DNA of 64,000 bases from UBA6544 sp049601975 (GTDB lineage Bacteria; Pseudomonadota; Alphaproteobacteria; UBA8366), in NCBI GenBank assembly GCA_049601975.1, contig JBMYRC010000008.1, forward strand, positions 1 to 64,000, written 5' to 3'. The notes under the pieces were generated by a model that ran no database searches, was not told the origin of the DNA, and saw only the letters and a program-made list of their open reading frames with translations. Both the position numbers and the translations under genes were made by a program. Shown in pieces: positions 25,781 to 33,943 of the stretch (positions within the stretch are counted from its first letter, which is position 1; each line of letters begins with the position of its first letter).

Positions 25781-26606
25781 TCCCCTGATCCGCGTCGCCA
25801 ATCTTTACAAGGTCTTCGGCAGCGACCCGAAATCGGTCATGGCGATAGTCCGTGAAGGACGCCCGAAAGAAGAGATCCGATCGGAAACAGGTCACGCGTT
25901 GGCGCTCAAAGGTATAGATCTAGAAATCGAAGCATCGGAAATCTTCGTCATTATGGGGCTGTCGGGTTCGGGAAAGTCCACACTCATCCGCCACCTCAAC
26001 CGCCTGATCGAGCCAACCGAAGGAACAATCCATGTCGGCGGCGTCGATGTGTTGAACCTGTCACAACCAGAGTTGGAGGCGTTTCGTCAGCACAGAATAT
26101 CCATGGTGTTTCAACGCTTCGCGCTGTTACCCCACCGGACCGCACTGCAGAATGTCGCCTTCGGGTTGGCCATCCAAAAGCAACCGAAGAAAGACCGCGA
26201 AGAGAAAGCGCGAGAGTGGTTACAGGCAGTCGGGCTCGACGGATACGAAGAATGTTACCCGGCAGAACTCTCCGGTGGTGAACAGCAACGTATCGGCCTA
26301 GCCCGTGCGCTCTGCACAGACCCAAACATTCTTTTGATGGACGAAGCCTTCTCGGCGCTCGATCCGCTGATCCGCTCGGAAATGCAGGATCAGTTGATCG
26401 ATCTGCAAACCCGCCTCAAGAAGACCATCGTCTTCATCACCCATGATTTGGACGAAGCCCTGCGGCTCGGCGACCGCATCGCGATCCTGAAGGACGGCGA
26501 AATTTCGCAAGTGGGGAAGCCGCAGGAAATTCTCGACAATCCGGCCGACGACTACGTCGCCGCCTTCGTGCGTGATGTGAAGCGGAGCCCTAAAGCGCCC
26601 CGGTAA
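25773..26606 (+). CDS. Betaine-type ABC transporter ATP-binding protein (ProV/OpuAA family)
   Basis: A 277-residue ATPase that drives the transporter. It has Walker A GLSGSGKST, Q-loop FQRFALLPHRT, signature LSGGEQQRIGLARAL and Walker B ILLMDEAFSALDP. The N-terminal stretch with VFGSDPKSVMAIVREGRPKEEI is specific to the ProV group. It lacks the C-terminal CBS domains that sense ionic strength in osmoregulatory ProV/OpuAA, which fits a nutrient importer better than an osmotic one. GTG at 25773 overlaps the permease by eight bases; a frame from 25734 would overlap far more. Its 3' end overlaps the convergent ytoQ-like gene by 17 bases. Confidence 0.93.
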   Translation: MADPLIRVANLYKVFGSDPKSVMAIVREGRPKEEIRSETGHALALKGIDLEIEASEIFVIMGLSGSGKSTLIRHLNRLIEPTEGTIHVGGVDVLNLSQPELEAFRQHRISMVFQRFALLPHRTALQNVAFGLAIQKQPKKDREEKAREWLQAVGLDGYEECYPAELSGGEQQRIGLARALCTDPNILLMDEAFSALDPLIRSEMQDQLIDLQTRLKKTIVFITHDLDEALRLGDRIAILKDGEISQVGKPQEILDNPADDYVAAFVRDVKRSPKAPR

Positions 26607-27048
26607 TCGTGTAGTTCAGAATTTTTACGACCTGCTCCGGCGTCTCGGCGACGGCCTGCGCGGCACCATCGACTTCCTTCAAGGCGTGGGTCAGCGCTTC
26701 GTCATGCAAGGTGATGATCGGCTTGCCAAGCGCCGCCGCGAAACCGGCGTCGAAAGCTGCGTTCCATTGCCGATACTTGTCGCCAAAGCGCACGACGACC
26801 ACGTCGGAGCGTTCGATCAGAGTGCGGGTGCGGATGGCGTTCACCTTCGCACCCTTGTGATCTTTCCAGAAGGAATTGTCCTCTTCGCCCAAGATGTTCA
26901 CCCCGCAATCGTCCGAGGACGCGTGGTCAGTGATTGGTGAGACGAATTCCACCGGCAATCTGGCGCTCTGCGAGCCGTCACTGATCCGCTCGCGCCAATC
27001 CGAGTGAATTTCGCCCGAGAGATAGACCGTCCAATTTTGCTGCGCCAT
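26590..27048 (-). CDS. YtoQ family protein
   Basis: A 152-residue protein beginning with VYLSGEIHSDWRERI, the hallmark of the YtoQ family. It continues with DHASSDDCGVNILGEEDNSFWKDHKGAK (split) and DVVVVRFGDKYRQWNAAFDAG. The fold resembles nucleoside 2-deoxyribosyltransferases (flavodoxin-like), but no activity has been proved for YtoQ to my knowledge. The ATG has AGGAG ten bases upstream. The gene is monocistronic, divergent from an SDR gene and convergent with the transporter ATPase gene, so context gives no function. Confidence 0.82.
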   Translation of the reverse strand: MAQQNWTVYLSGEIHSDWRERISDGSQSARLPVEFVSPITDHASSDDCGVNILGEEDNSFWKDHKGAKVNAIRTRTLIERSDVVVVRFGDKYRQWNAAFDAGFAAALGKPIITLHDEALTHALKEVDGAAQAVAETPEQVVKILNYTITGAL

Positions 27049-27158
27049 GCCGCGATGCTCCTGAAATGCGGGTTATTACCGTCTTCCCCCTTGCTTCCGG
27101 GTATGGGAAGTTATTTTGTTCATTCACACCGAGGATTAAAGGGGATAAAGGCAATAAA

Positions 27159-27929
27159 ATGAGTAAATTATTAGAAGGACACCTGGCGGTCGTGACCGGA
27201 GGAGCCTCGGGGATCGGGCGCGCCATCGCGAAAGGCTATGCGGAACACGGCGCGCATGTGGTCATTCTGGATGCCAATCTGGAAGGCGCCGGTGAGGTTA
27301 GTCAGAAAATCTTGGATGAGGGCGGCGAGGCTTGGAGCTTCAAGCTCGACGTCACCGACCGGCAGCAATGCCTCCACCTCGCAGGTCAGATCGAGGAGAA
27401 GATCGGTAAAATCTCGATCCTCGTGAACAACGCGGGCATCAACCGCCGCAACGCCTTCACCAGCGACCCGGATACCGTTCGCACCGACTGGGACGACATC
27501 ATCGGGATCAACCTGAACGGCGTCTTCAACGTTACCCACGCCTTCCTCGATCAATTGCGCGCGACCAAGGGTCGCGTGATCAATATCGGCTCAATTCAAT
27601 CCTTCATGCACGTGCGGACGCCAAACTCACTGGCCTATACGACCTCGAAACACGGCGTGCTAGGCTTCACCAAGGCACTGGCGGCAGAACTCGGCAAAGA
27701 CGGCGTCCGGGTCAACGCCATCGGCCCCGGCCTGATCGAGACGCCGCTGAACGAGAACGCCCGCGCCAACAATCCGGAGCTGATCCAAACTTTCATGGAC
27801 CACACACCTTTAGGCCGTGCGGGCAAACCGGAAGACATCGTCGGCCCGGCTGTGTTCCTAGCATCGGACCTGGCGGCGTATGTGACCGGCGGGATCGTGA
27901 TGGCGGACGGGGGATATCGGACGGTTTAG
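27159..27929 (+). CDS. Short-chain dehydrogenase/reductase
   Basis: A 256-residue SDR: TGGASGIGRAIAKGY cofactor loop, DANLEG acidic end favouring NAD, VNNAGINRRNAF, catalytic Ser in NIGSIQSF, and LAYTTSKHGVLGF with Tyr and Lys. The C-terminus YVTGGIVMADGGYRTV is complete. The form resembles gluconate 5-dehydrogenase and KduD-type sugar-acid dehydrogenases, but a precise substrate is not supported. The start ATG at 27159 follows AAAGGCAATAAA; a frame from 27066 would add an unlikely N-terminus. It ends one base before the convergent hypothetical gene. Confidence 0.9.
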   Translation: MSKLLEGHLAVVTGGASGIGRAIAKGYAEHGAHVVILDANLEGAGEVSQKILDEGGEAWSFKLDVTDRQQCLHLAGQIEEKIGKISILVNNAGINRRNAFTSDPDTVRTDWDDIIGINLNGVFNVTHAFLDQLRATKGRVINIGSIQSFMHVRTPNSLAYTTSKHGVLGFTKALAAELGKDGVRVNAIGPGLIETPLNENARANNPELIQTFMDHTPLGRAGKPEDIVGPAVFLASDLAAYVTGGIVMADGGYRTV

Positions 27930-28358
27930 TCAATCGACCTGAAGATCAAATTCCTCGATGATTGCTGGATGGACTACGTTGGCGATGACTGTAAGCATCG
28001 CGAGGCGCGCATCGAGGCTTTCGCCACTCTCGATCGCGTGGCGTAACCGGACCTCGGCAGCGGCCGCATCGCCCGCTCCATTCGCCGTCGTGTAGTCATC
28101 GATCCCGAGCATGCAATACACCAACAAGGGCGCGGCACGGGCGTAACTCGCTTCGGCATCCGCCATCGCACCGCCTTCCGCTTCCTTCATCAGCTTTACG
28201 GCAGCAAGTTTCACCGAGTCCGGCACCCTCTTAGGGTGCAGCCCGAGCGCACTCAACGCGTCTTCAAGTTGGTGTACTTCCTTGGGGCGGCCGCGAATGC
28301 CGAATACGCTGAGAATATCCATGCGGGAAAGATGCGCCAATTGGGCGTGATTATCCAC
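27930..28358 (-). CDS. Hypothetical protein, helical, 142 residues
   Basis: I do not recognise this protein. It is predicted from composition to be mostly alpha-helical, with LSVFGIRGRPKEVHQLEDAL near the start, an alanine-rich middle and an acidic C-terminus. No signal peptide or membrane segment is evident. Start choice is open: a GTG at 28358 or an ATG at 28322, neither with a clear ribosome site. It lies in a tight convergent arrangement with an SDR and just downstream of acdS on the same strand (28-base gap), so it may be co-transcribed with acdS. Confidence 0.55.
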   Translation of the reverse strand: MDNHAQLAHLSRMDILSVFGIRGRPKEVHQLEDALSALGLHPKRVPDSVKLAAVKLMKEAEGGAMADAEASYARAAPLLVYCMLGIDDYTTANGAGDAAAAEVRLRHAIESGESLDARLAMLTVIANVVHPAIIEEFDLQVD

Positions 28359-28386
28359 CCTGTGAAATAACCGCTGCGCGAGTCAC

Positions 28387-29403
28387 CTATCCGTTCCGAT
28401 AGGTATAACTATAGCCATTGAGGGCCGGCGCGCCGCCGAGATGCGCATAGAGGACCTTTGAGCCATCGGGGAATAAGTCCTTCTTCACGAGATCCATCAT
28501 CCCCTGCATGGATTTTCCCTCGTACACCGGGTCCGTGATCATTGCTTCCGTCTGAGCAGCAAACCGAATTGCGTCGTTGGTCTCCGGACTCGGCATACCA
28601 TAGGCCGGATACGCGTAATCCGGGTTGATCACGATTTCATCATCGCGGACCTCGCGACCGAGCTCAACCAGCTCCGCTGTATTGGTCACAATGTCTCGTA
28701 CTTGCGCCCAGGTTTGTTCGGGCGTGCCCGATCCGTCGATACCAATGACTCTGTCCGCTCTGTCGTCGGCCGCGAATCCCACGATCATACCGCCTTGTGT
28801 CGATCCGGTGACGACGCAGACGATGAAGTAATCGAACTTGAACCCAAGTTCCGCTTCTTGCGCGCGGACCTCCTCGGCGAAGCCGACATAACCGAGCCCA
28901 CCAAATTTATGCACCGAAGCACCCGCGGGGATGCCATATGGCTTACCGCCCTCATCTCGCACGGACTGCATGGCATCTTCCCAACTTTGCCGGATGCCGA
29001 TATCGAATCCGTCCTCTACGATCCGACTGTCCGCGCCCATCAAACGGGTCATTAATATATTACCGACCCGGTCGTAGACGGCATCTTCATGGGGGACCCA
29101 ACTTTCCTGAACAAGACGGCATTTCATTCCAATCTTCGCCGCCACCGCCGCAACCAATCGCGTGTGGTTCGACTGCACGCCGCCGATGGAAACCAGCGTA
29201 TCAGCATTTGAGGCCAAGGCGTCGGGTACAATGTATTCAAGCTTACGGAGCTTGTTACCGCCCATGGCGAGCCCCGAGTTGCAATCATCACGCTTGGCAT
29301 AGATTTGCACCTTACCGCCCAGCGCATCCGTCATGCGCGGAAGATATTCGATAGGTGTCGGACCAAAGGTAAGCGGATAGCGTTCGAATTTCTCAAGGTT
29401 CAT
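28387..29403 (-). CDS. acdS: 1-aminocyclopropane-1-carboxylate (ACC) deaminase
   Basis: AcdS opens ACC, the plant ethylene precursor, to 2-oxobutanoate and ammonia using PLP. The protein is exactly 338 residues, the family length, and begins MNLEKFERYPLTFGPTPIE. The PLP lysine is Lys51 in GGNKLRK, with Ser78 in GGVQSNHTR. Tyr294, Glu295 and Leu322 are present; Glu295 and Leu322 separate true ACC deaminase from the near-identical D-cysteine desulfhydrases. The start at 29403 is fixed by this length match; a frame from 29586 is not supported. No Lrp-type acdR regulator is adjacent. In organisms away from plants it may act on marine or algal ACC, which is inference. Confidence 0.95.
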   Translation of the reverse strand: MNLEKFERYPLTFGPTPIEYLPRMTDALGGKVQIYAKRDDCNSGLAMGGNKLRKLEYIVPDALASNADTLVSIGGVQSNHTRLVAAVAAKIGMKCRLVQESWVPHEDAVYDRVGNILMTRLMGADSRIVEDGFDIGIRQSWEDAMQSVRDEGGKPYGIPAGASVHKFGGLGYVGFAEEVRAQEAELGFKFDYFIVCVVTGSTQGGMIVGFAADDRADRVIGIDGSGTPEQTWAQVRDIVTNTAELVELGREVRDDEIVINPDYAYPAYGMPSPETNDAIRFAAQTEAMITDPVYEGKSMQGMMDLVKKDLFPDGSKVLYAHLGGAPALNGYSYTYRNG

Positions 29404-29461
29404 GATGCAAGCCTTTTCCGGATTCGTTTCAGTATGAAATAGGCCGCTTACAAAAATAGCC

Positions 29462-30844
29462 CTAGTTTTTCCGCGCCTCGTAATACGCAGCTTTCGGCTT
29501 GTATCCAGACCATGCAAACCAGAATGCGATGTGCCCTGGTAATCGGGCGAGTTTTTTGCCGTCCGGTCCGACGAGAGCGTCTTCATTAATTTCCCAACTT
29601 CCTGTAGCCGATCGGAATTTTACTGTCGACGGACCGTCGAACGAGAAATCTCCGCTCTCTGTCTTGTAGGCGCGGACCGTCCGTGACGCGGCATCCCCGA
29701 CCAGCACGATGTGCATATCGCCGAGTGTGTCGTTGATGACTTTCCCGCCATCGAAGGCGGCCAGCGGCCAGGCTTTCTCCGCGCCCGCCGCGCGCATGGC
29801 GAAGACGTAATCTTTCTGGCTAAGACGTTTATCCTGTGTCACCACCGGGAACATCAATTCAGGGCTCGAGAAATACTCCCCATACGCGGCACCCGGCTGA
29901 TACGGCCGCTCGTACCCCGTATCCGTCGAGAGCACTTTCGTCTTCGGATGTTTCGCGCGCCACGCTTTCCATGAGGAAATCGTCACCGGCAGGATATTTA
30001 GCTCGATCCCACTCACGGTTAATTTGCCGACGACCAGACGGCCGGTGAACTGATTCCAGAGCGACTTGGTCTCGTGGTCGTGCATCAGCTTGTTGGAACG
30101 GTAGAGCAATCCGGAAGAGCCAAACTTGAAAGGCTCGGTACGCCCTTCGACAGTCGAGTCGAACAAGATGCCCGAGGCGCAGAGCGTACAATAAGCCAAG
30201 GTCACGTATTTGCCACCGACCTTGTCGTTGAACATCTCATGCCAATCCAGAAAACGGAGTGGATAGGCGCGCACGTCGCCGTTGATGGCGACTCCGAAGA
30301 CCAGCTCGTCGTCCTTCAGGTAGTCAGCTTCCGATGCCGGGATGTGCTTTGGGAAGTCGATCTAGGGTATACCATTGAGCGCTTTCACGCCACCCCAGAC
30401 GACTTCCTCCATGCGGATTTCATGTTTAATGCCGCGCCACAGAAGTTGTCTATAGTTCGGATCGATTCCCGCAAACACGCCCGCCTTAAAGGCGTCGAAC
30501 GCGCCGAAGGATATGATCTCCGGGTGTTCCTGTTGCCATTCCATCCATTTCGTCCAATCGGAGCCGAGATCGACTCCGGTCAGGTCCGTCAAGGCCTTGG
30601 CGAGTTCAGCCTCCCCGCCCCGGCTGTAGCGCGCTTTCATGATGAGAGCGGCGACCATGTCCGGCTTTCCGCGCGCTACGATCCGGCGCAGGGTTTCGGA
30701 ATACAGGATCGGGTCCGGCGTCATCATGGCCCGAGCGAGGAATTCCTCCTCGGTGATTTTTTGCGGCGGCGTGCTCTGCGCCAAAACTGGCTGCGAGAGC
30801 AACAAGAATGAGACGGCCAACAGGCCAAGATATTTAAGGCGCAT
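29462..30844 (-). pseudogene. DUF3179 protein gene interrupted by an in-frame TAG
   Basis: Two pieces in one frame form a single DUF3179 protein of about 460 residues. The upstream piece has a signal peptide (MRLKYLGLLAVSFLLLS, cleavage after VLAQ) and ends WGGVKALNGIP. A TAG at 30362-30364 follows. The downstream piece resumes at once with IDFPKHIPASEADYL and contains the family core GDVRAYPLRFLDWHEMFND, then TLCASGILFDS and SSGLLYRSNKLMHD. In intact relatives this junction is continuous (GIP-P-ID-type), so the TAG is a nonsense change. ATG at 30844 has GGAG seven bases upstream. The truncated product would be exported without its main domain. The family's function is not established. Confidence 0.88.
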
Positions 30845-30941
30845 CCGAATCTCCAATGGAATTCGGAATACTTTGAGCCTTAAGCAGGCGCTAATGTAAA
30901 CACACAGGCGCTAAAGTTTTTGTGAGGGATAGAAAAACTCT

Positions 30942-31065
30942 CCGTCATTCCGGGGCGCCCACTGGGCGAACCCGGAATTAAGGCCTGAGCCTTACATTCG
31001 GACATCATTGGCCTCGATAAACTCTCAGGCAATAATCCCGGATCGCTACCGCGTCCGGGGTGACA
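30942..31065. repeat. REP/MITE-like palindromic intergenic element
   Basis: About 124 bases between DUF3179 and CMD genes. The ends CCGTCATTCCGGGG and CGTCCGGGGTGAC are imperfect inverted copies. Inside are ATTCCGGG/CCCGGAAT (30948-30955 with 30971-30978) enclosing CGCCC/GGGCG, and TAAGGC/GCCTTA (30979-30984 with 30989-30994). The layered hairpins and the core shared with 22528-22567 suggest a dispersed non-coding repeat of the kind common in alphaproteobacterial intergenic regions. Confidence 0.6.
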
Positions 31066-31073
31066 ATATGTGA

Positions 31074-31847
31074 TTATTCTGCCGCAGCCGCCTTGTTCGC
31101 TTCCTCCAACAGCATTGGGCCACCTTCGGTCAGCGCGTGCATGCCAAGCACGCTGACGCATTGGAAGATCTCCATGATTTCTTCCTTGGTCGCACCGTGG
31201 TTCAAGGCGTTGCGGATATGGATACGCGCACCTTCTGCATGAAGATGCGTCGTCGCGGTATCGATAGCGATATAGATGAACTCCTTAACCTTCGGCTCCA
31301 GCGTGCCCGAGACCCATGGCACGGACGAGAACTCTAGATAGGCTTCGAAGAATTCTGGGCTGAGCTTCAACATATCGTCCCAGAACGGGCTCCAATAACC
31401 GCGAACTTTGATGAACTCGGCCTTAAGGCCCTCCTCGTATTCGCCAAATTCTACATTGTCGACTTCGTCGCCCCGGCCCATGTCACGGAGTTCTTCCATC
31501 AAGATCGGCACACCGAGGGTACAGGTGTGAATACCGAGGACGCTGGTCAATTCGAGCACTTCCATAATCTCGTCCCGGGTCGCGCCCAACGCCAAAGCAT
31601 TCTGTATATGTATTTTAAGACCCGGCATGTAGAGATGCGTGGTCGAGGCATCGATGGCGATATAGAGGAATTCGCGAACCTTCGGATCCAGCGCGTTGTT
31701 CTTCGCCGGCACGGAAGAAAACTTCGTGTAGGCGGAGAAAAATTTACTGTCGAGCTCCAGAACGTCCGACCAAAAATTGCCCCAGTATCCTCTATTTTTG
31801 ATAAATTCCGCCTTTAACTCTTGTTGGCGTGGTGTGAGTTCAGTCAT
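31074..31847 (-). CDS. Tandem carboxymuconolactone decarboxylase (CMD/AhpD-like) protein
   Basis: A 257-residue protein built from two similar halves, each starting LKAEFIK(N/V)RGYW and containing KVREFLYIAIDASTTHL or KVKEFIYIAIDTATTHL, then GATRDEIMEV or GATKEEIMEI. These are CMD domains. Neither half has the redox CxxC found in AhpD peroxidase partners; the usual cysteine positions are Thr-His and Met-Pro or Ala-Glu. A thiol-dependent peroxidase role is therefore unlikely, and a decarboxylase/isomerase-like or binding role is more plausible. The ATG at 31847 has GGAGG six bases upstream. It is read divergently from a hydrolase/LLM pair. Confidence 0.88.
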   Translation of the reverse strand: MTELTPRQQELKAEFIKNRGYWGNFWSDVLELDSKFFSAYTKFSSVPAKNNALDPKVREFLYIAIDASTTHLYMPGLKIHIQNALALGATRDEIMEVLELTSVLGIHTCTLGVPILMEELRDMGRGDEVDNVEFGEYEEGLKAEFIKVRGYWSPFWDDMLKLSPEFFEAYLEFSSVPWVSGTLEPKVKEFIYIAIDTATTHLHAEGARIHIRNALNHGATKEEIMEIFQCVSVLGMHALTEGGPMLLEEANKAAAAE

Positions 31848-31951
31848 GTTTTCCTCCATCGCGCGGCGTTGCTAAAGGGCCGCTCCAGATTACCTGTGTA
31901 TGGAACATACGGCGGCCTGGAAACGGGCCAAGGGAGAGAAGGTAATTAATC

Positions 31952-32752
31952 ATGCCGGACGCGGGAAGCGGCGCTATATTCGAGCGTAAAACAATCGACA
32001 TCGCCGGTGTCGAAATCGAATACCACGAAGGTGGAGAAGGATCGTCGCTCCTCTACTTGCACGCTGGTGGCGGCTTTCGCCCGATGCATCCAGCGATGCC
32101 GCACCTCGCCAAACGGCACCGCATCATTGCGCCCTCACACCCAGGCTTTGGGCGTTCCGGCCTACCGACTTGGATAAACTCAGTCGATGATTTCGCCCAT
32201 ATTTATCTGGAATTCATGCAGCGCCTCGACTTGCAAGAAACGACTTTAATCGGCGCTTCGATCGGCGGCTGGGTCGCGGCAGAACTCGCGACCAAGAACA
32301 CCTCGCGGCTTTCTCATCTTGTGCTGATCGGCCCAGCGGGCATCAAGGTCGGCTCGCGGGATGCCTTGGATATACCAGATATCTTCGCGATGACCCCGGC
32401 CGAATTCGAGAAGCGCCTGTTCCGCGATCCGAAAAAATTTCATCCGGACTTCACCAAAATGAGTGACGAAGACCTCGCCATCGTCGCGCGCAATCGGCAA
32501 ACCATGGCGCTGATCGCGTGGGAGCCCTACCTGCACAATCCAAAGCTGAAACACCGTCTGCAGATGATTGACGTGCCGACCATGGTCGTGCGCGGCGCGT
32601 ATGATGGGCTGATCTCCGAAGATTACGCCAAGGCTTACGCCGAACTGATTCCGGGCGCCAGCTTTGTGCAAATCACCGAAGCCGGTCACGCGCCGGACGT
32701 TGAACAAGCCGAAATATTCGCCGACACAATTTCAAATTGGATGGAGAGCTAG
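31952..32752 (+). CDS. Alpha/beta hydrolase
   Basis: A 266-residue serine hydrolase: YLHAGGGFRPMHPAM (oxyanion region), PSHPGFGRSG, nucleophile elbow GASIGGW, Asp in GAYDGLIS and His in AGHAPDVE. The layout resembles meta-cleavage product hydrolases and lactone hydrolases. It forms an operon with the LLM-class oxidoreductase that begins one base after its stop, so a monooxygenase-then-hydrolase sequence, such as Baeyer-Villiger type cleavage, is a reasonable guess (inference). Confidence 0.9.
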   Translation: MPDAGSGAIFERKTIDIAGVEIEYHEGGEGSSLLYLHAGGGFRPMHPAMPHLAKRHRIIAPSHPGFGRSGLPTWINSVDDFAHIYLEFMQRLDLQETTLIGASIGGWVAAELATKNTSRLSHLVLIGPAGIKVGSRDALDIPDIFAMTPAEFEKRLFRDPKKFHPDFTKMSDEDLAIVARNRQTMALIAWEPYLHNPKLKHRLQMIDVPTMVVRGAYDGLISEDYAKAYAELIPGASFVQITEAGHAPDVEQAEIFADTISNWMES

Positions 32753-32753
32753 G

Positions 32754-33920
32754 ATGCGTATCTGGCATTTCAGCGAAACCGCCTACCCACACTTACCGCC
32801 GGAAGACGACTACGAATCCGTGCGTGTCTCGATGCCGAACCGGTATTACGATCCCGATATTGGCTACGAGCTTTATCAGAACCGCATCGACGAGTGGTGT
32901 CACGCGGATGAGCTCGGCATCGATATTATGATCAATGAGCATCACCAGACACCGACTTGTGTCGACCCTGCAGCTCCGATCATGACCGGTGTGTTGGCGC
33001 GCGTAACCAAAAACGCGCGACTGCTGATCCTCGGCAATCCCATCGCGAACCGCCGCCAACCGGTCCGGGTCGCGGAAGAAATGGCGATGATCGACGTGAT
33101 GTCGAAAGGCCGTCTTGAATGCGGCTTCGTGCGCAGCGTTCCATACGAAATCGCACCCGCGAACAGTAACCCGGTGCGCACGACTGAGCGCATGTGGGAG
33201 GCCCACGACCTGATCCTGAAAGCCTGGACCAGCCATGACGGCCCGTTCACCTTCGAGGGTGAATTCTTCCATCACCGCATGGTAAATATCTGGCCGCGGC
33301 CCTACCAGCAGCCGCATCCACCGATCTGGGTGACGGCGCTAAGCACCGGAAACGCAACCGACATCGCGCGCAAGGGATATAAACTCGGCACGTTCCTCGG
33401 CGGTTACGAAAAGACCCCGCCCGTCTTCAACGCCTATCGCAAGGCATATCGAGAAGCCGGCCACGGAGACGAAGTGCCGCTGGAGAACCTCGGCTATAGC
33501 GGTCTCATTTTTGTCGGTGAGACGGAAGAGGAAGGCCGCGCTGGTGGCCAACACCTGCTATGGTATCTGAGCCACAACAAGCTGCCGATGCATTTCAAGA
33601 ACCCGCCAGGCTACGCCAGTATCGACGCCAACGTGATGGCCCTCAAAGGCGCGCAAATCGGTGTCCGGCGGGAAGGCTGGGTCCCCGACCTCGACGAAGA
33701 GATGGCGAAAGGCATCGTCTTCTGCGGAACACCTGATCAGGTCTACGACCAGCTAAAGAAATTCTACGATCATGTCGGTGGTTTCGGAAATTTGCTCTCA
33801 ATGGGACAGGCCGGTCATCTCTCCCATGAAGACACAAAGAAGAGCCTCACGCTTCTGGCAAAAGAGGTCTATCCGCGTCTCAAGGAACTCGGAAAACCAA
33901 CGTCGATCGCCGCTGCTTAA
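32754..33920 (+). CDS. LLM-class flavin-dependent monooxygenase
   Basis: A 388-residue bacterial luciferase-like protein: MRIWHFSETAYPHLPP at the start, DIMINEHHQTPTCVDPAAP, then ILGNPIANRRQPVRVAEE and MIDVMSKGRLECGFVRSVPYE (shown in parts), all typical of the long-form LLM group. Two-component flavin monooxygenases need a reductase, which is not encoded nearby. ATG at 32754 follows the hydrolase stop by one base, with GGAGAG upstream; a frame from 32664 is rejected. A terminator hairpin follows the stop. Confidence 0.9.
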   Translation: MRIWHFSETAYPHLPPEDDYESVRVSMPNRYYDPDIGYELYQNRIDEWCHADELGIDIMINEHHQTPTCVDPAAPIMTGVLARVTKNARLLILGNPIANRRQPVRVAEEMAMIDVMSKGRLECGFVRSVPYEIAPANSNPVRTTERMWEAHDLILKAWTSHDGPFTFEGEFFHHRMVNIWPRPYQQPHPPIWVTALSTGNATDIARKGYKLGTFLGGYEKTPPVFNAYRKAYREAGHGDEVPLENLGYSGLIFVGETEEEGRAGGQHLLWYLSHNKLPMHFKNPPGYASIDANVMALKGAQIGVRREGWVPDLDEEMAKGIVFCGTPDQVYDQLKKFYDHVGGFGNLLSMGQAGHLSHEDTKKSLTLLAKEVYPRLKELGKPTSIAAA

Positions 33921-33943
33921 CCGACCGTTTGTATCTGTCGGTT
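33919..33943. terminator. Hairpin between convergent genes
   Basis: AACCGAC (33919-33925) pairs with GTCGGTT (33937-33943) around an 11-base loop, followed by TTATC. It starts inside the LLM stop codon and reaches the end of the convergent permease gene, so it probably terminates both transcripts. Confidence 0.65.

Noticed and set aside
30074..30811. Plus-strand open frame opposite the DUF3179 gene
   Set aside because: The minus strand holds clear DUF3179 sequence with a signal peptide; the plus frame is its shadow.
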